Shown: positions 44,631 to 52,962, counted from the stretch's first letter. The stretch is DNA of 64,000 nt from Pontiella agarivorans (GCF_034531395.1 NZ_JARVCO010000010.1:434001-498000); one strand, 5' to 3'. The notes: generated from the letters alone by a model not told the origin. Numbers and translations are program-made.

Positions 44631-45400
44631 TGGCCGAGAAAGATTTCGGGTTCGCGCCGTTCAGAAAAATGGTCGTTCAGTTTCTGCGCGGTCGCCCTGA
44701 TGGGTTCAAGGGTCAGACTGCGGGCATCTGCCGGGCAGAAGCGCAGGCAGGCCATGCACCAGATACAGTTATCAGGGTCGGCTTCAGCCACAGAATTATT
44801 GATCGACATTCCCTGTGTCGGACAGATTTCAATACATTTGCCGCAGGCGGTGCAGCGTTCCGGATCGACCGATGTGGCGGACCCGGTCAGAGTTTTTCCG
44901 GCTTTATAGGGCCGGTGGCCGGGCACCGTTTTGAGTTCTGCGGTTCCGATCTGTCGGCCGAAGGCTTCCGCTTTCTCAAGATCGGCGGCATCGGGCCGCC
45001 CTTTGGAGAGAGGAAGCTGCGGAGTTGAAAATGAATGTTCGCCCAGGAACGTGCCGGCCGCCACCGGCCGGAATCCCTGTTTGCGGCAGCAGTCGTAGAG
45101 TTCAATCAGCGCATCGTCGTAGTGACGGTTCCCATAAACCACCACCGGTACAACGGCTGCGTCGTTTCCGGTGATTGGAAGAAAGCGTTGCACCGCCAGT
45201 TGCGGCAATCGGCCGGCGTAAACCGGCATGCCGACCAGAACGAGGTCGTCTTTTCCGAAAACGGGAAGCGGTTCCGGGGATCGGCAGGTGAGGTCGGTTT
45301 CGCTTTGTACCGTGCCGTTGGTGCCGCGCGTAATGGCTTCCAATGTTTTGCGGGTGGTTGCTGTAGGGGAGAAGTAAATCAAGTGTATTTTTCTGTGCAT
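44627..45400 (-). CDS. EFR1-type flavodoxin/2[4Fe-4S] ferredoxin fusion
   Basis: 257 residues. N-terminal flavodoxin-like domain (IYFSPTATTRKTLEAI, VLVGMPVYAGRLPQLAV, VVVYGNRHYDDALIEL), then two [4Fe-4S] clusters: CTACGKCIEICPTQ and CIWCMACLRFCPADA. Electron carrier of the EFR1 family; partner unknown. AAGGA precedes the ATG. Overlaps the MFS gene, so the two are translationally coupled; the reason for pairing a redox protein and an exporter is not clear. Confidence 0.9.
   Translation of the reverse strand: MHRKIHLIYFSPTATTRKTLEAITRGTNGTVQSETDLTCRSPEPLPVFGKDDLVLVGMPVYAGRLPQLAVQRFLPITGNDAAVVPVVVYGNRHYDDALIELYDCCRKQGFRPVAAGTFLGEHSFSTPQLPLSKGRPDAADLEKAEAFGRQIGTAELKTVPGHRPYKAGKTLTGSATSVDPERCTACGKCIEICPTQGMSINNSVAEADPDNCIWCMACLRFCPADARSLTLEPIRATAQKLNDHFSERREPEIFLGQ
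45166..45180. repeat. Near-perfect TTCC-N-GGAA palindrome
   Basis: TTCCGGTGATTGGAA within the flavodoxin-ferredoxin gene, one arm position changed from the consensus. Confidence 0.5.
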
Positions 45401-45529
45401 CTTTAATCCTTAAAACATTTGGTAACGGGTTGTGAGCATATGCTTAATATGTGTACGATCAAGCCCGTGTTTTTAAAAAACATGCAGTCCGTTTTTTTTC
45501 AGGGTAGGAAGCCGGGGGTGAACGTTGCC

Positions 45530-46046
45530 AGGTCCGACGTTTCCCTCCCGTTGGTCAGGTAAACGTCCGCTACACCGGGGTAGTCTTTTGAGGAAGAAAA
45601 TTCCGTTGTTGTAGAGGACGCTTACCCGCAGGGAAGCGTCGGGAGTCAGAAAGACAACCGTCGGGAGATGAAGTTGGGCGGGTCTGCTCGACGTTTCCTT
45701 CCCGCTGGTCAGGTAAACGTCCGCTACACCGGAGCGGCTTTTGAGGAAGAAATTCCGTTGTTGTAGAGGACGCTTACCCGGAGGGACACGCAGTGAGTCT
45801 GAAAGAGAACCGTCGGGTGCTGAAGTTGAGCGGTTTTTTCTACGTTTCCTTCCCGTTGGTCAGGTAAACGTCCGCTACACCTTTGGCAGGAATGGTTGGT
45901 GCAGAGGACGCTTACCCGCGCAGGGACACGCAGTGAGTCTGAAAGACAACCGTCGGGAGTCAGAAAGACAACCGTCGGGTGCCGAAGCAGAGGGAGGCTG
46001 AACCGACGTTTCCTCCGCTGCGCGAAGGTAAACGTCCGCTACACTG
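45530..46046. repeat. Array of alternating hairpin repeats
   Basis: Four copies of an about 39-bp element A (ACGTTTCC...GGTAAACGTCCGCTACAC; starts 45537, 45691, 45842, 46006) alternate with three copies of element B (GAGGACGCTTACCCG; 45614, 45766, 45904). Spacing is 151-164 bp. A carries its own stem, ACGTTT/AAACGT; in the first copy B does too (GACGCTT/AAGCGTC). B is an inverted diverged copy of A's right end (GTGTAGCGGACGTTTACC against TTGTAGAGGACGCTTACC). Spacers repeat as well (AAAGACAACCGTCGGG). It fills the 667-bp gap between two minus-strand genes. Spacers are similar to each other, so this is not CRISPR. Confidence 0.85.
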
Positions 46047-46067
46047 ATTCTGTTTGCGGCAGGAATT

Positions 46068-47012
46068 TTAGACCGTGACGACGGCTTTGCCGACGGTGCG
46101 GCCGGATTCAAGCTGTCGATGGGCGTCCTGCAGTTGGTCGAACGGGAAGGTTTTTGAAACGTGCGGTTTGAGCGTTCCGGCTTCCAGCATCTCTTTCAGC
46201 GTATTCATATCTGTACCGTTGGAGGTAACGAGAATGAATTCCACGTTAAGGTGCCGGGCTTCGGCTTCTTTGATAACGTCTTCCGGAAAATCCGGGACGG
46301 GAAGAGAAACCGCGCCGCCCCCGTCTTTAAGCACTTTGATCGATTTCGACAGTGTTTCGCCGCCCATGCCGTCGAGCACAAAGTCGATGTTGTTCAGGAC
46401 CTCTTCAAACTGCACTTCGCGGTAGTCGATATGTTCATCGGCACCCATGGCCATGCAGAAATCTTTGTTCTTTGCGGATGATGTAGTGATAACCTGCGCA
46501 CCTAGGTTTTTGGCTATCTGAATGGCGAAATGGCCGACGCCGCCGGAACCGGCATGAATCAGTACGCGGTCGTCTTTTTTAACGCGCGACTGCAGCACCT
46601 GCAGCGCGGTCAGGGCCGCCAGTGTCGTTGCGGCGGCGTCTTCGAATGAGCAGTTTTCCGGCATGTGGGCGAGATGGTCGGCCGGAGAGGCGACGTATTC
46701 TGCATAGGCTTTTCCATGCCCTGGAAAATTCACCATGCCGAAGACCTTGTCGCCGACCTTGAAACCGGTGACATCTGTGCCGGTTTCGGCGACGACGCCG
46801 GCAATATCCCAGCCGATGATGACCGGACGTTCTTCGGTCTGCATGATCATGTTGAGGACTTCTTCATGCGGTCGTACTTTCACGTCGACCGGGTTGATGC
46901 TGATGGCTTTGGTTTCCACCAGAACTTCATTGGCGTTGATTTCGGGTTTTTCAATGTCGGACAGGACGAGGTTTTCCACGCCGCCGGCTTCATGTAGTAC
47001 GTATGCTTTCAT
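46068..47012 (-). CDS. Quinone/zeta-crystallin-type NADP-dependent oxidoreductase
   Basis: 314 residues from ATG 47012 with AGGAG. MDR-superfamily enzyme without the structural zinc Cys cluster: N-terminal MKAYVLHEAGGVENL, ISINPVDVKVRP, the Rossmann GSGGVGHFAIQIAKNLGAQVI and the C-terminal GRTVGKAVVTV. Reduces quinones or enones using NADPH. It begins the electrophile-handling region. A TTCCA palindrome (46712) lies inside. Confidence 0.92.
   Translation of the reverse strand: MKAYVLHEAGGVENLVLSDIEKPEINANEVLVETKAISINPVDVKVRPHEEVLNMIMQTEERPVIIGWDIAGVVAETGTDVTGFKVGDKVFGMVNFPGHGKAYAEYVASPADHLAHMPENCSFEDAAATTLAALTALQVLQSRVKKDDRVLIHAGSGGVGHFAIQIAKNLGAQVITTSSAKNKDFCMAMGADEHIDYREVQFEEVLNNIDFVLDGMGGETLSKSIKVLKDGGGAVSLPVPDFPEDVIKEAEARHLNVEFILVTSNGTDMNTLKEMLEAGTLKPHVSKTFPFDQLQDAHRQLESGRTVGKAVVTV
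46712..46726. repeat. TTCCA-N5-TGGAA palindrome
   Basis: TTCCATGCCCTGGAA inside the quinone oxidoreductase gene; encodes FPGHGK. Confidence 0.7.
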
Positions 47013-47043
47013 TTGTCTGTCTCCTGTTTGTTTTAAGAATGAA

Positions 47044-48381
47044 TCATCGCATTTCAAATAGTTCCTGATGGAATGCTGAATTAAATCCACATCCTTTAAG
47101 GTCTTTTTTTAAGGATGCTCCCATTTTTGATGGGCCGCAGAACCAAACGCTTTTAGATTTCCAGTTCGAGACCGTATTTCGAATATGTTCTCCTGAAATA
47201 CGGGGAGATTTACAGGTTTCAAACAGGTGCAACTTGACGTTGGCTGCGGCTGAAAGCTGCTTCAACTTATTCTTTAAACTGGAATCTAATTTTTCTGTCG
47301 TGTAGAAAAAATCAATTTCCGGCGTATCCATCTGTTGGCCCAGGCGCTCCAATCGTGCGAGGAAAGGCGTTAGACCAACTCCACCGGCTATCCAAATTTG
47401 ACTTTCCTGGTTGTGATTAAATGTGAAGTTGCCATACGCGCCTTCGAGTACGACCGAGTCGCCGACGCTCAATCGATCAGCCAACGCATTGGTATAATCG
47501 CCAAGCGCCTTAATGGTGAAACTGATCAGTTTGGTGTTTTTATCCCATGCCGAGCTTATTGTGAAAGGGTGGTGCGGCTCTTTCTTTTCAAACTTCAGAA
47601 AGGCAAATTGACCTTCATGATGACCTGCCCACTTATCGCTTTTAATTACTAATTCAAACATGTTCATGTCCGGATAGGTATTGATCGCCTGAATGGAACC
47701 CGCGGCCTTTCGCTTTTTGCCCGCTTGCCTAAATAGAACAATGCATGCTGACGCGGTGCCTGCGACCATTAAAAGGGCCATCGTTATGCCAATGGGCTGC
47801 GTCCAATATTTGATATACATCAATGCAAAAGCATGAAAAGTCAGCGCCAGATAAATGATGGCCATTCCAATGTGGGTTTTTGCAAAGAAGCGATACGGTA
47901 TCTTCTTCAGCAAGGCGATAATGAGAAACAGAACTGTTAAATAAAAAGCATACTGACCTGTTTGAAGGGCCGGAAATTCAATCGCTTCAAAGAATCTTTC
48001 GAAGGCGGTGGGCTCAGCTTCAACCTGAGTGGCTCCCGAGATGCCATCCAGAATGATTATATTTTCTAAATATGACGACCATTTCGGCAGTTGACTCGCT
48101 AACCAGTGTATAACGGAAAAAGAAAAAGCAACAATGCCGAGCCATTTATGCAGGCGATAAATTTTGTCCAGTCCGCCCGCCCATTTCTCAAGCCACATCG
48201 GGCGAGTGGCCAGTACCATGGCAAACGTCATAGCGGTAAAAGCAATAATTCCAGTGTACTGATCAACGCTTTTGCTGAACAAATTGGAATCAAAAGGAAT
48301 ATACACCAGCGTATTGGTCAAAAACCAAATGATCGAAATGAGGATAAACGGAAGGATAAATATGAGTTTAATTTTTTTCAT
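47044..48381 (-). CDS. Ferric-reductase-like membrane flavoprotein
   Basis: 445 residues from ATG 48381. Six hydrophobic helices carry a ferric-reductase domain with heme-ligand candidates (IYRLHKWLGIVAFSFSVIHWL, KTHIGMAIIYLALTFHAFAL), followed by an FAD domain (HPFTISSAW, VVLEGAYGNFTF) and an NAD(P) domain (IWIAGGVGLTPFLARL, VWFCGPSKMG). Transfers electrons from NAD(P)H across the membrane via heme; substrate could be Fe(III), quinone or a partner. Composition is visibly more AT/Lys/Ile-rich than its neighbours, hinting at transfer. Confidence 0.88.
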   Translation of the reverse strand: MKKIKLIFILPFILISIIWFLTNTLVYIPFDSNLFSKSVDQYTGIIAFTAMTFAMVLATRPMWLEKWAGGLDKIYRLHKWLGIVAFSFSVIHWLASQLPKWSSYLENIIILDGISGATQVEAEPTAFERFFEAIEFPALQTGQYAFYLTVLFLIIALLKKIPYRFFAKTHIGMAIIYLALTFHAFALMYIKYWTQPIGITMALLMVAGTASACIVLFRQAGKKRKAAGSIQAINTYPDMNMFELVIKSDKWAGHHEGQFAFLKFEKKEPHHPFTISSAWDKNTKLISFTIKALGDYTNALADRLSVGDSVVLEGAYGNFTFNHNQESQIWIAGGVGLTPFLARLERLGQQMDTPEIDFFYTTEKLDSSLKNKLKQLSAAANVKLHLFETCKSPRISGEHIRNTVSNWKSKSVWFCGPSKMGASLKKDLKGCGFNSAFHQELFEMR

Positions 48382-48473
48382 GGTGCTGGAATAGTTTAAG
48401 CGCAACGCACTGGGTACAGAGACTCTGCCGCCGAATTTGATTAATCATGTCATCGGGGATGCATTTTTTGACT

Positions 48474-48514
48474 GGATGAACAGGATCAACCGGATGGTGT
48501 GATTCAGTTCATCC
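48474..48514. repeat. Inverted repeat GGATGAAC...GTTCATCC
   Basis: Eight-base arms (48474-48481, 48507-48514), with a second AACAGGAT...ATCCTGTT pairing offset inside, between the nitroreductase stop and the ferric-reductase gene start. May end the nitroreductase transcript. Confidence 0.45.
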
Positions 48515-48560
48515 TGTTATCCCGTCAAAATATAACGCGATTTGAGCGGTCTGTTTTTAA

Positions 48561-49310
48561 TTAAAGCTCAAAAATTACATCTTCTTTTGCCATACGTCCT
48601 TTAGGCAATTTGCGGTTGTAATCTTTTTCTTCGTTGTGATAGCCGATGGCCAGGGCAAACGTGCATTCGTAATCATCGCCCAGCTCCTTGGCGAACTCCT
48701 TTTTGATCCGTGTTGCATCAACACCTTCCATTGGGGTGGAGTCAATTTTCAGACGTGCCAATGCGTGCAGCACATTGCCCAGAGCAATATACGTTTGCGC
48801 TTTCGTCCAGTCGCTGTTGTCTCCATTTTCATCGGCCGCCATCTCTGCAAATCCATAGGCTGCTTTAAGCTGTTTGTCATAGCCTTTCTGATTCATGCGT
48901 CGGGCGGCCAGGCTGGCGTCCAACCGTTTTTTGTAATCCTCTTTGCTGAAGTGCACTTTATGAGCAAAAAGGATAATTTCAGACGCGTTAGTGGCGTGGG
49001 GCTGATTGAATGCATATTTCCCGAATGTGCCCGCAAGACGTTGTTTGGCCTCATCACTTTTGATGACGATAAATTTCCAGGGCTGTGAGTTGATCGAGGA
49101 AGGCGATAAGCGCAACACTTCTTCGATTGCTGCCAGGTCTTCGGCCGAAACGCGTTTTGTTTTATCGTAGGCTTTGGAGGTATAGCGCCAGGTTAAATCT
49201 TCGATGATTTCATTGCCAACAGAGTCTTTCGGTTTTTCTTTTTTTCCTTTTGGCGTACAGGCGACTAACAACCCTGCGGCTCCTGACATCAGTAAATTTC
49301 TTTTTTTCAT
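48561..49310 (-). CDS. Lipoprotein-type nitroreductase
   Basis: 249 residues. The N-terminus MKKRNLLMSGAAGLLVACTP is a lipoprotein signal (lipobox LVAC, Cys18); a nitroreductase domain follows (RYTSKAYD, LSPSSINSQPWKFIVI, STPMEGVDATRI, FALAIGYHNEEKDYNRKLPKGR). FMN-dependent nitroreductases are normally cytoplasmic, so an envelope-anchored one is odd, unless the signal is unused. AAGGAAC precedes the ATG. It is paralogous to the 51.4-kb nitroreductase. A decayed tetR tail and operator-like site lie just upstream. Confidence 0.88.
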   Translation of the reverse strand: MKKRNLLMSGAAGLLVACTPKGKKEKPKDSVGNEIIEDLTWRYTSKAYDKTKRVSAEDLAAIEEVLRLSPSSINSQPWKFIVIKSDEAKQRLAGTFGKYAFNQPHATNASEIILFAHKVHFSKEDYKKRLDASLAARRMNQKGYDKQLKAAYGFAEMAADENGDNSDWTKAQTYIALGNVLHALARLKIDSTPMEGVDATRIKKEFAKELGDDYECTFALAIGYHNEEKDYNRKLPKGRMAKEDVIFEL

Positions 49311-49348
49311 ATGTTCCTTATATTTTTATTTACTCATTATTATGCGAC

Positions 49349-49549
49349 TCAGCAAATTGACCGGTCCGTCTCTTGGACATTGGTTTTAATACGTTCAGCG
49401 GGTCGAAGCTCCGGTTCCGAGCCTCGAAAAATAACCGCCCGCTGTGCAGTTCCAAAGCAATGATCATAGATCAGCTCCGGCCGGAGTTCCTCCATCACTT
49501 TGCGATCGGCGGTCAGCAAAAAATTACCCAGGCTAAAAAGCCGCGTCAA
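49349..49549 (-). pseudogene. Relic of a TetR-family regulator (C-terminus)
   Basis: About 45 codons ending at 49349 read LIYDHCFGTAQRAVIFRGSEPELR..., matching LIQDHWAGAAQRAVIFQTSEPVRL of the intact TetR protein encoded at 52.1-52.7 kb. No DNA-binding domain remains. Its placement directly before the nitroreductase at 48.6-49.3 kb copies the order of the intact tetR-nitroreductase pair. Confidence 0.65.
49357..49372. promoter_or_regulatory. Degenerate TetR operator
   Basis: TTGACCGGTCCGTCTC resembles the intact operators TAGACCGGTCGTCTA at 52050 and 52699, with one inserted base and end changes. It lies 47 bases before the lipoprotein nitroreductase gene, like its intact counterpart before the other nitroreductase. 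Confidence 0.45.
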
Positions 49550-49582
49550 AAATACCGACTTTTGATCTGAATATTCAGGTGC

Positions 49583-50407
49583 TTATTCATCTGTTACGAT
49601 GTTGTATCTGGCATCGGTGCGGACATAGAGGACGGTTTCGTTATCCGTTTCAACGTCCAGTGCCGTCGGACCGAAGGCTTCGATGCCGCTGCCCGGAAGC
49701 AGGTCGTTGTTTTCGTACTTGATCCCGCCCTTAACCAGTACTGTGCGGAAGGTTGAGCCAGAGCTTTTGATGGTTCCCTCAAAACCGGCCGGCAGTTTGA
49801 TGAAGGTGCCGTTGAGTCCTTCGGTATCTCCCCACAGGAAGGCGACCTGTGCGCCGGACTGATTGATCCAGGTCATGTCCGAGGGATTCAGCCAGACGAT
49901 ATTGGTTTCATCCACGTTGACCGGTCGCTCGTCGGTGTCGAAATGATCCTCTTCCGGCAGGACGAGATAAGGACCTTCCTCAATTTCAATGTAAGCCAGC
50001 GAGTCGCTTCCTTCGGCGGCTGTGATATGCACGTGGCCCTTCGGCTGTGTCCAGAATGAGCCGGCCGGCATCCACATCTCCGCGGCATTCGGATCGTCGT
50101 TGTGGATTACGCCCTCGATCACGACGCCGCGGTAGGAAATGTTGTGAATATGCGGGGGCGACTCAAAGTCACTGGGCGGCTTCAGCAGAAAACCGGTCGG
50201 TTCGTTGCCGTTGCGGTCGCCCCAAAGTGTTCCGGCTTTTGGCGCGAGGTCGCCGCGTTTCGGATTGAGATGGGTCCAATCAACCTGATCAGCGGTGATG
50301 ACTCTGATCTTCTGCAGCCCGGCGACTTCCGGGCTTGCGGTGTTGCATCCTGCAACGAGGGCGGCGGTGAACAGGAGTGCTGATGCAGTCAGTATATTTT
50401 TCATCAT
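49583..50407 (-). CDS. Cupin-like (DUF4437-type) lipoprotein
   Basis: 274 residues. A lipoprotein signal ends at LVAGC (Cys21). The mature part has two cupin-like beta barrels, the first with metal-ligand-like residues ([48 protein letters not shown]) and the second around [14 protein letters not shown] and [14 protein letters not shown]. It resembles DUF4437 proteins of unknown activity. Last gene of the nitroreductase operon; the stop of the monooxygenase-like gene is 11 bp before it. Confidence 0.83.
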   Translation of the reverse strand: MMKNILTASALLFTAALVAGCNTASPEVAGLQKIRVITADQVDWTHLNPKRGDLAPKAGTLWGDRNGNEPTGFLLKPPSDFESPPHIHNISYRGVVIEGVIHNDDPNAAEMWMPAGSFWTQPKGHVHITAAEGSDSLAYIEIEEGPYLVLPEEDHFDTDERPVNVDETNIVWLNPSDMTWINQSGAQVAFLWGDTEGLNGTFIKLPAGFEGTIKSSGSTFRTVLVKGGIKYENNDLLPGSGIEAFGPTALDVETDNETVLYVRTDARYNIVTDE

Positions 50408-50418
50408 CGGGTTTTCCC

Positions 50419-50709
50419 TTATGCGATCCGGGTCATGGTATTGACGGTAAACTCTTCAGTTCCAGTTTCCGTCGCTTTCATAAAGGCCTGGAAATGTTCT
50501 GAATTGCTATGCTTCTGCAGGAGTGCTTCAGAAGCCCAGTTTTCGTAAACCACAAAGAGCATGGCGGCTTCGTTGTCCTGGTGAACAACATAATCGATAC
50601 AGCCTTCATCCTTGGCGTGTGTTTGTTCCGCCAGTTTTTGCAGTTCGTTTTTTACCAGTTCTACCTGATCCGCTTTTGCCTTAATCGTTGCAATGATGGT
50701 CAATGCCAT
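50419..50709 (-). CDS. Antibiotic-biosynthesis-monooxygenase-fold protein (quinol monooxygenase-like)
   Basis: 96 residues forming one ABM ferredoxin-like domain: [48 protein letters not shown] and [10 protein letters not shown]. Small dimeric proteins of this fold oxidise quinols without cofactor (YgiN type). Its place among nitroreductases and a quinone reductase suits a quinone-cycling role; that is inference. Confidence 0.88.
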   Translation of the reverse strand: MALTIIATIKAKADQVELVKNELQKLAEQTHAKDEGCIDYVVHQDNEAAMLFVVYENWASEALLQKHSNSEHFQAFMKATETGTEEFTVNTMTRIA

Positions 50710-50787
50710 TTTCCGTTCTCCATTTTGTTTGTTGCAGATACCGAATTGAATCTGTGTTGTTTCGTGTTTATCTGCGGGATTATTTTT

Positions 50788-51336
50788 TTAAATAAAGCGT
50801 AGGATTTCGTAGGCTTTCATACGCGGGGTGGGGTTGGGGGTTTCGTCCGGCCAGCCGTAGACAATCAGTGCGGAAACGGTTTCCCCTTCCGGCAGGTTCA
50901 GCAGTTTCGGCAGGGTCTCTTTATCGATCACCCCGAAAATACAGGTGCCGACGCCCAATGCATGCGCCGCCAGGCAGAAGGTCTGGCAGGCGATCCCGGC
51001 ATCGAACGACTCCCAGGCCTCGGGATCGGAAAGTTCAATGTCCAGTTTGGCGGGATCGATCCGTCCGCTTTTACCCTCCACATGGCTCAGCACGCAGACG
51101 CCCGGTGCATTTGCCAGCGTTTTCATATTATAGGCAAATCCCTTAACACCTTTGCCCGCAATCTGCTGAATCATTTCGGGATTATCCACCAGCGTGTAGC
51201 GTGCAATCTGGGTGTTGGCCCACGACGGCGCCCAGCGTGCAATATCGATGATTTCATGCATCGTTTCCCGGTCGACCGGATTTTCTTTGAATTTACGCAC
51301 GCTCCGGCGCGTTTTTATCAGTTCAATGGCATCCAT
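50788..51336 (-). CDS. Nitroreductase-family protein
   Basis: 182 residues. FMN-binding features RRSVRKFKENPVDRE, IARWAPSWANTQIARYTLVD and the C-terminal GVGTCIFGVIDKETLPKLLNLPEGETVSALIVYGWP. Small-form nitroreductase, likely cytoplasmic NAD(P)H-dependent reduction of nitro compounds, quinones or enones. It begins 21 bp after the next nitroreductase gene. Confidence 0.92.
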   Translation of the reverse strand: MDAIELIKTRRSVRKFKENPVDRETMHEIIDIARWAPSWANTQIARYTLVDNPEMIQQIAGKGVKGFAYNMKTLANAPGVCVLSHVEGKSGRIDPAKLDIELSDPEAWESFDAGIACQTFCLAAHALGVGTCIFGVIDKETLPKLLNLPEGETVSALIVYGWPDETPNPTPRMKAYEILRFI

Positions 51337-51357
51337 ATTTTATCCTTTGTTTTTGAA

Positions 51358-52014
51358 TCAGTCGAGTACGGTGAAAATTTCGGTTTCCGGAAGGCGGGAT
51401 TTCGGCAGGGCGGCGTTGAAGTCGGAATCCTTGCGGTAGCCAAGCGAGATGATGGCGACGGCGGTATATCCTTGTTCGCTGAGGCCGAATTCTTCATTCA
51501 GTGCGACGGCATCGATGCCTTCCATCGGTACGGCGTCAATCCCCAGCGCGGCGGCGCCGAGCAGGACTGTGCCCATATTGAGATAGACCTGTTTTTCCAT
51601 CCAATGCCCGGCATCGTTCAGATCGTTGCGGTGAATGTCGGCAAAGGTGGTGCGCGCGCCGTGCATCATGTCCTTGAAAGAGGGCTCCGCAAAACGGCCG
51701 TCCTTTTCTTCCTGTTCGAGCAGGTGGTTGAGATAATCATCGTCCAGATCGTTTTTCACGCAGAAGACAATGGAATGGGAGGCATCGAGAATCTTCGCTT
51801 CGTTAAACCGGAAGGTGCCCTGCGTGCCTTTGGCGACGCGGCGTTTGCCGTTCGGGGTATCGGCGATGATGAAATGCCAGGGTTGCGAATTTACGCTTGA
51901 TGGGCTTTTCCGAAGCAGCGCTTTAATCTGTTCAAACTGCTCGTCGGAGATTTTTCTGTCAGGGTCGAATTCCTTGGTGGAATAACGCCATTCTGCAACT
52001 TCATTCAGGTTCAT
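51358..52014 (-). CDS. NfsB-like oxygen-insensitive nitroreductase
   Basis: 218 residues, the size of NfsB. RYSTKEFDPDRKIS, LRKSPSSVNSQPWHFIIA, VPMEGIDAVALNEEF and AIISLGYRKDSDFNAALPKSR fit the NfsB/dihydropteridine reductase branch. First gene of a four-gene operon directly behind a palindromic operator (52050-52064) and the tetR gene. Its paralogue at 48.6 kb shares SPSS[VI]NSQPW[HK]FI and PMEG[IV]DA. Confidence 0.93.
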   Translation of the reverse strand: MNLNEVAEWRYSTKEFDPDRKISDEQFEQIKALLRKSPSSVNSQPWHFIIADTPNGKRRVAKGTQGTFRFNEAKILDASHSIVFCVKNDLDDDYLNHLLEQEEKDGRFAEPSFKDMMHGARTTFADIHRNDLNDAGHWMEKQVYLNMGTVLLGAAALGIDAVPMEGIDAVALNEEFGLSEQGYTAVAIISLGYRKDSDFNAALPKSRLPETEIFTVLD

Positions 52015-52049
52015 GGTGTCTTCTTTCCGGTTAAGGTGGGTTTAAATAA

Positions 52050-52064
52050 TAGACCGGTCGTCTA
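52050..52064. promoter_or_regulatory. TetR operator O1
   Basis: TAGACCGGTCGTCTA, a near-perfect palindrome 36 bases before the NfsB-like start. It is identical to O2 at 52699. The sequence resembles operators of NemR-type TetR regulators that respond to electrophiles. Confidence 0.8.
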
Positions 52065-52087
52065 TAAAATGTTCAAAAAAAGTTTCC

Positions 52088-52684
52088 CTACGTTCGGAGT
52101 TCTTCGAGGCGGTGTTTAATATGCTCCACGGTGAGGCGCACGGGTTCCGATGTCTGGAAAATAACCGCCCGCTGTGCGGCGCCCGCCCAGTGGTCCTGAA
52201 TGAGCGAAGCTTCTGCGGCCGTATCAAAATCTTTGGGCAGCTGGCCGGCCGCGACGGCGTCGTCGAGCACCTCCTGATAAATAGAAATCCAGTCGTTAAA
52301 TCCCTTCATCAGTTCCTCGCGCATACCCTCGCTGATTTCCGACACCTCGTTGCCCAGTTTGACGGCGAGGCAGGGGAATCTGCCGGGGTGTTTATCCATA
52401 AAGGCAATGCTGCCTTCCAGATATTGGAAAAGACGCTTCAGAGCATCCGGTTCTTTTGCCCGGTTAAGCATGAACGAGCGCTTATGTGCGCTGGCCTCAG
52501 CCATGTAGTGCTTCATCATTTCGATGCCGAACTGCTCTTTAGATTCGAAATAGTGATAAAACGATCCTTTCGGCACTTTTACGGCATCCAGCAGCTGTTT
52601 GAGGCCCACGGCGTGGAAACTGTGCTCCAGCATCAGTGCTTCCGCCGCTTCCAAAATCCGTTCTCTGGTTGGTTTCCCGTTCAT
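52088..52684 (-). CDS. TetR-family transcriptional regulator
   Basis: 198 residues from ATG 52684; a start at 52696 is also possible, and one at 52744 would place operator O2 inside the gene. N-terminal helix-turn-helix: TRERILEAAEALMLEHSFHAVGLKQLLDAVKVPKGSFYHYFESKEQFG. The C-terminal ligand domain includes DKHPGRFPCLAVKLGNEVSEIS, as in NemR/TetR_C_6 types. Flanked by two identical 15-bp operators, one over its own promoter and one before the nitroreductase operon, so it probably represses both and is induced by a reactive substrate. A TTCCA palindrome lies at 52415. Confidence 0.92.
   Translation of the reverse strand: MNGKPTRERILEAAEALMLEHSFHAVGLKQLLDAVKVPKGSFYHYFESKEQFGIEMMKHYMAEASAHKRSFMLNRAKEPDALKRLFQYLEGSIAFMDKHPGRFPCLAVKLGNEVSEISEGMREELMKGFNDWISIYQEVLDDAVAAGQLPKDFDTAAEASLIQDHWAGAAQRAVIFQTSEPVRLTVEHIKHRLEELRT
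52415..52429. repeat. TTCCA-N5-TGGAA palindrome
   Basis: TTCCAGATATTGGAA inside the tetR gene; encodes FQYLE. Confidence 0.7.
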
Positions 52685-52698
52685 GATGTGTCGCATAT

Positions 52699-52713
52699 TA
52701 GACCGGTCGTCTA
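52699..52713. promoter_or_regulatory. TetR operator O2 (autoregulatory)
   Basis: TAGACCGGTCGTCTA, identical to O1, immediately upstream of the tetR start. Confidence 0.8.
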
Positions 52714-52962
52714 GAAGGACAAGTTTAAAATGCAGCTTATTCATGTCGACGGATGAATTTCTGAAAAAGGGTCTGTAGGAATCTGTTTTTAGAATGATGA
52801 ACTTGACGCATTACCGTATGAAATATGCGGGGATGCTTATAGTCATAGGGTGCGGATTTTCGTTGTATAACAGGTTCATGGATTCTGTATCCTGCGGACC
52901 GGCCTGCGGGGCACGGGATTCATGATGAAGCGTGATACTGTGTGGTGAGCGTTTGAGGGGGA

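Noticed and set aside
45530-46046. CRISPR array
   Set aside because: Regularly spaced repeats, but the spacers resemble each other, units are about 155 bp and alternate in orientation, and no cas genes are near.
49313-49340. Promoter for the lipoprotein nitroreductase inferred from AT-rich text
   Set aside because: The stretch is AT-rich but no -35/-10 pair with good spacing could be fixed.
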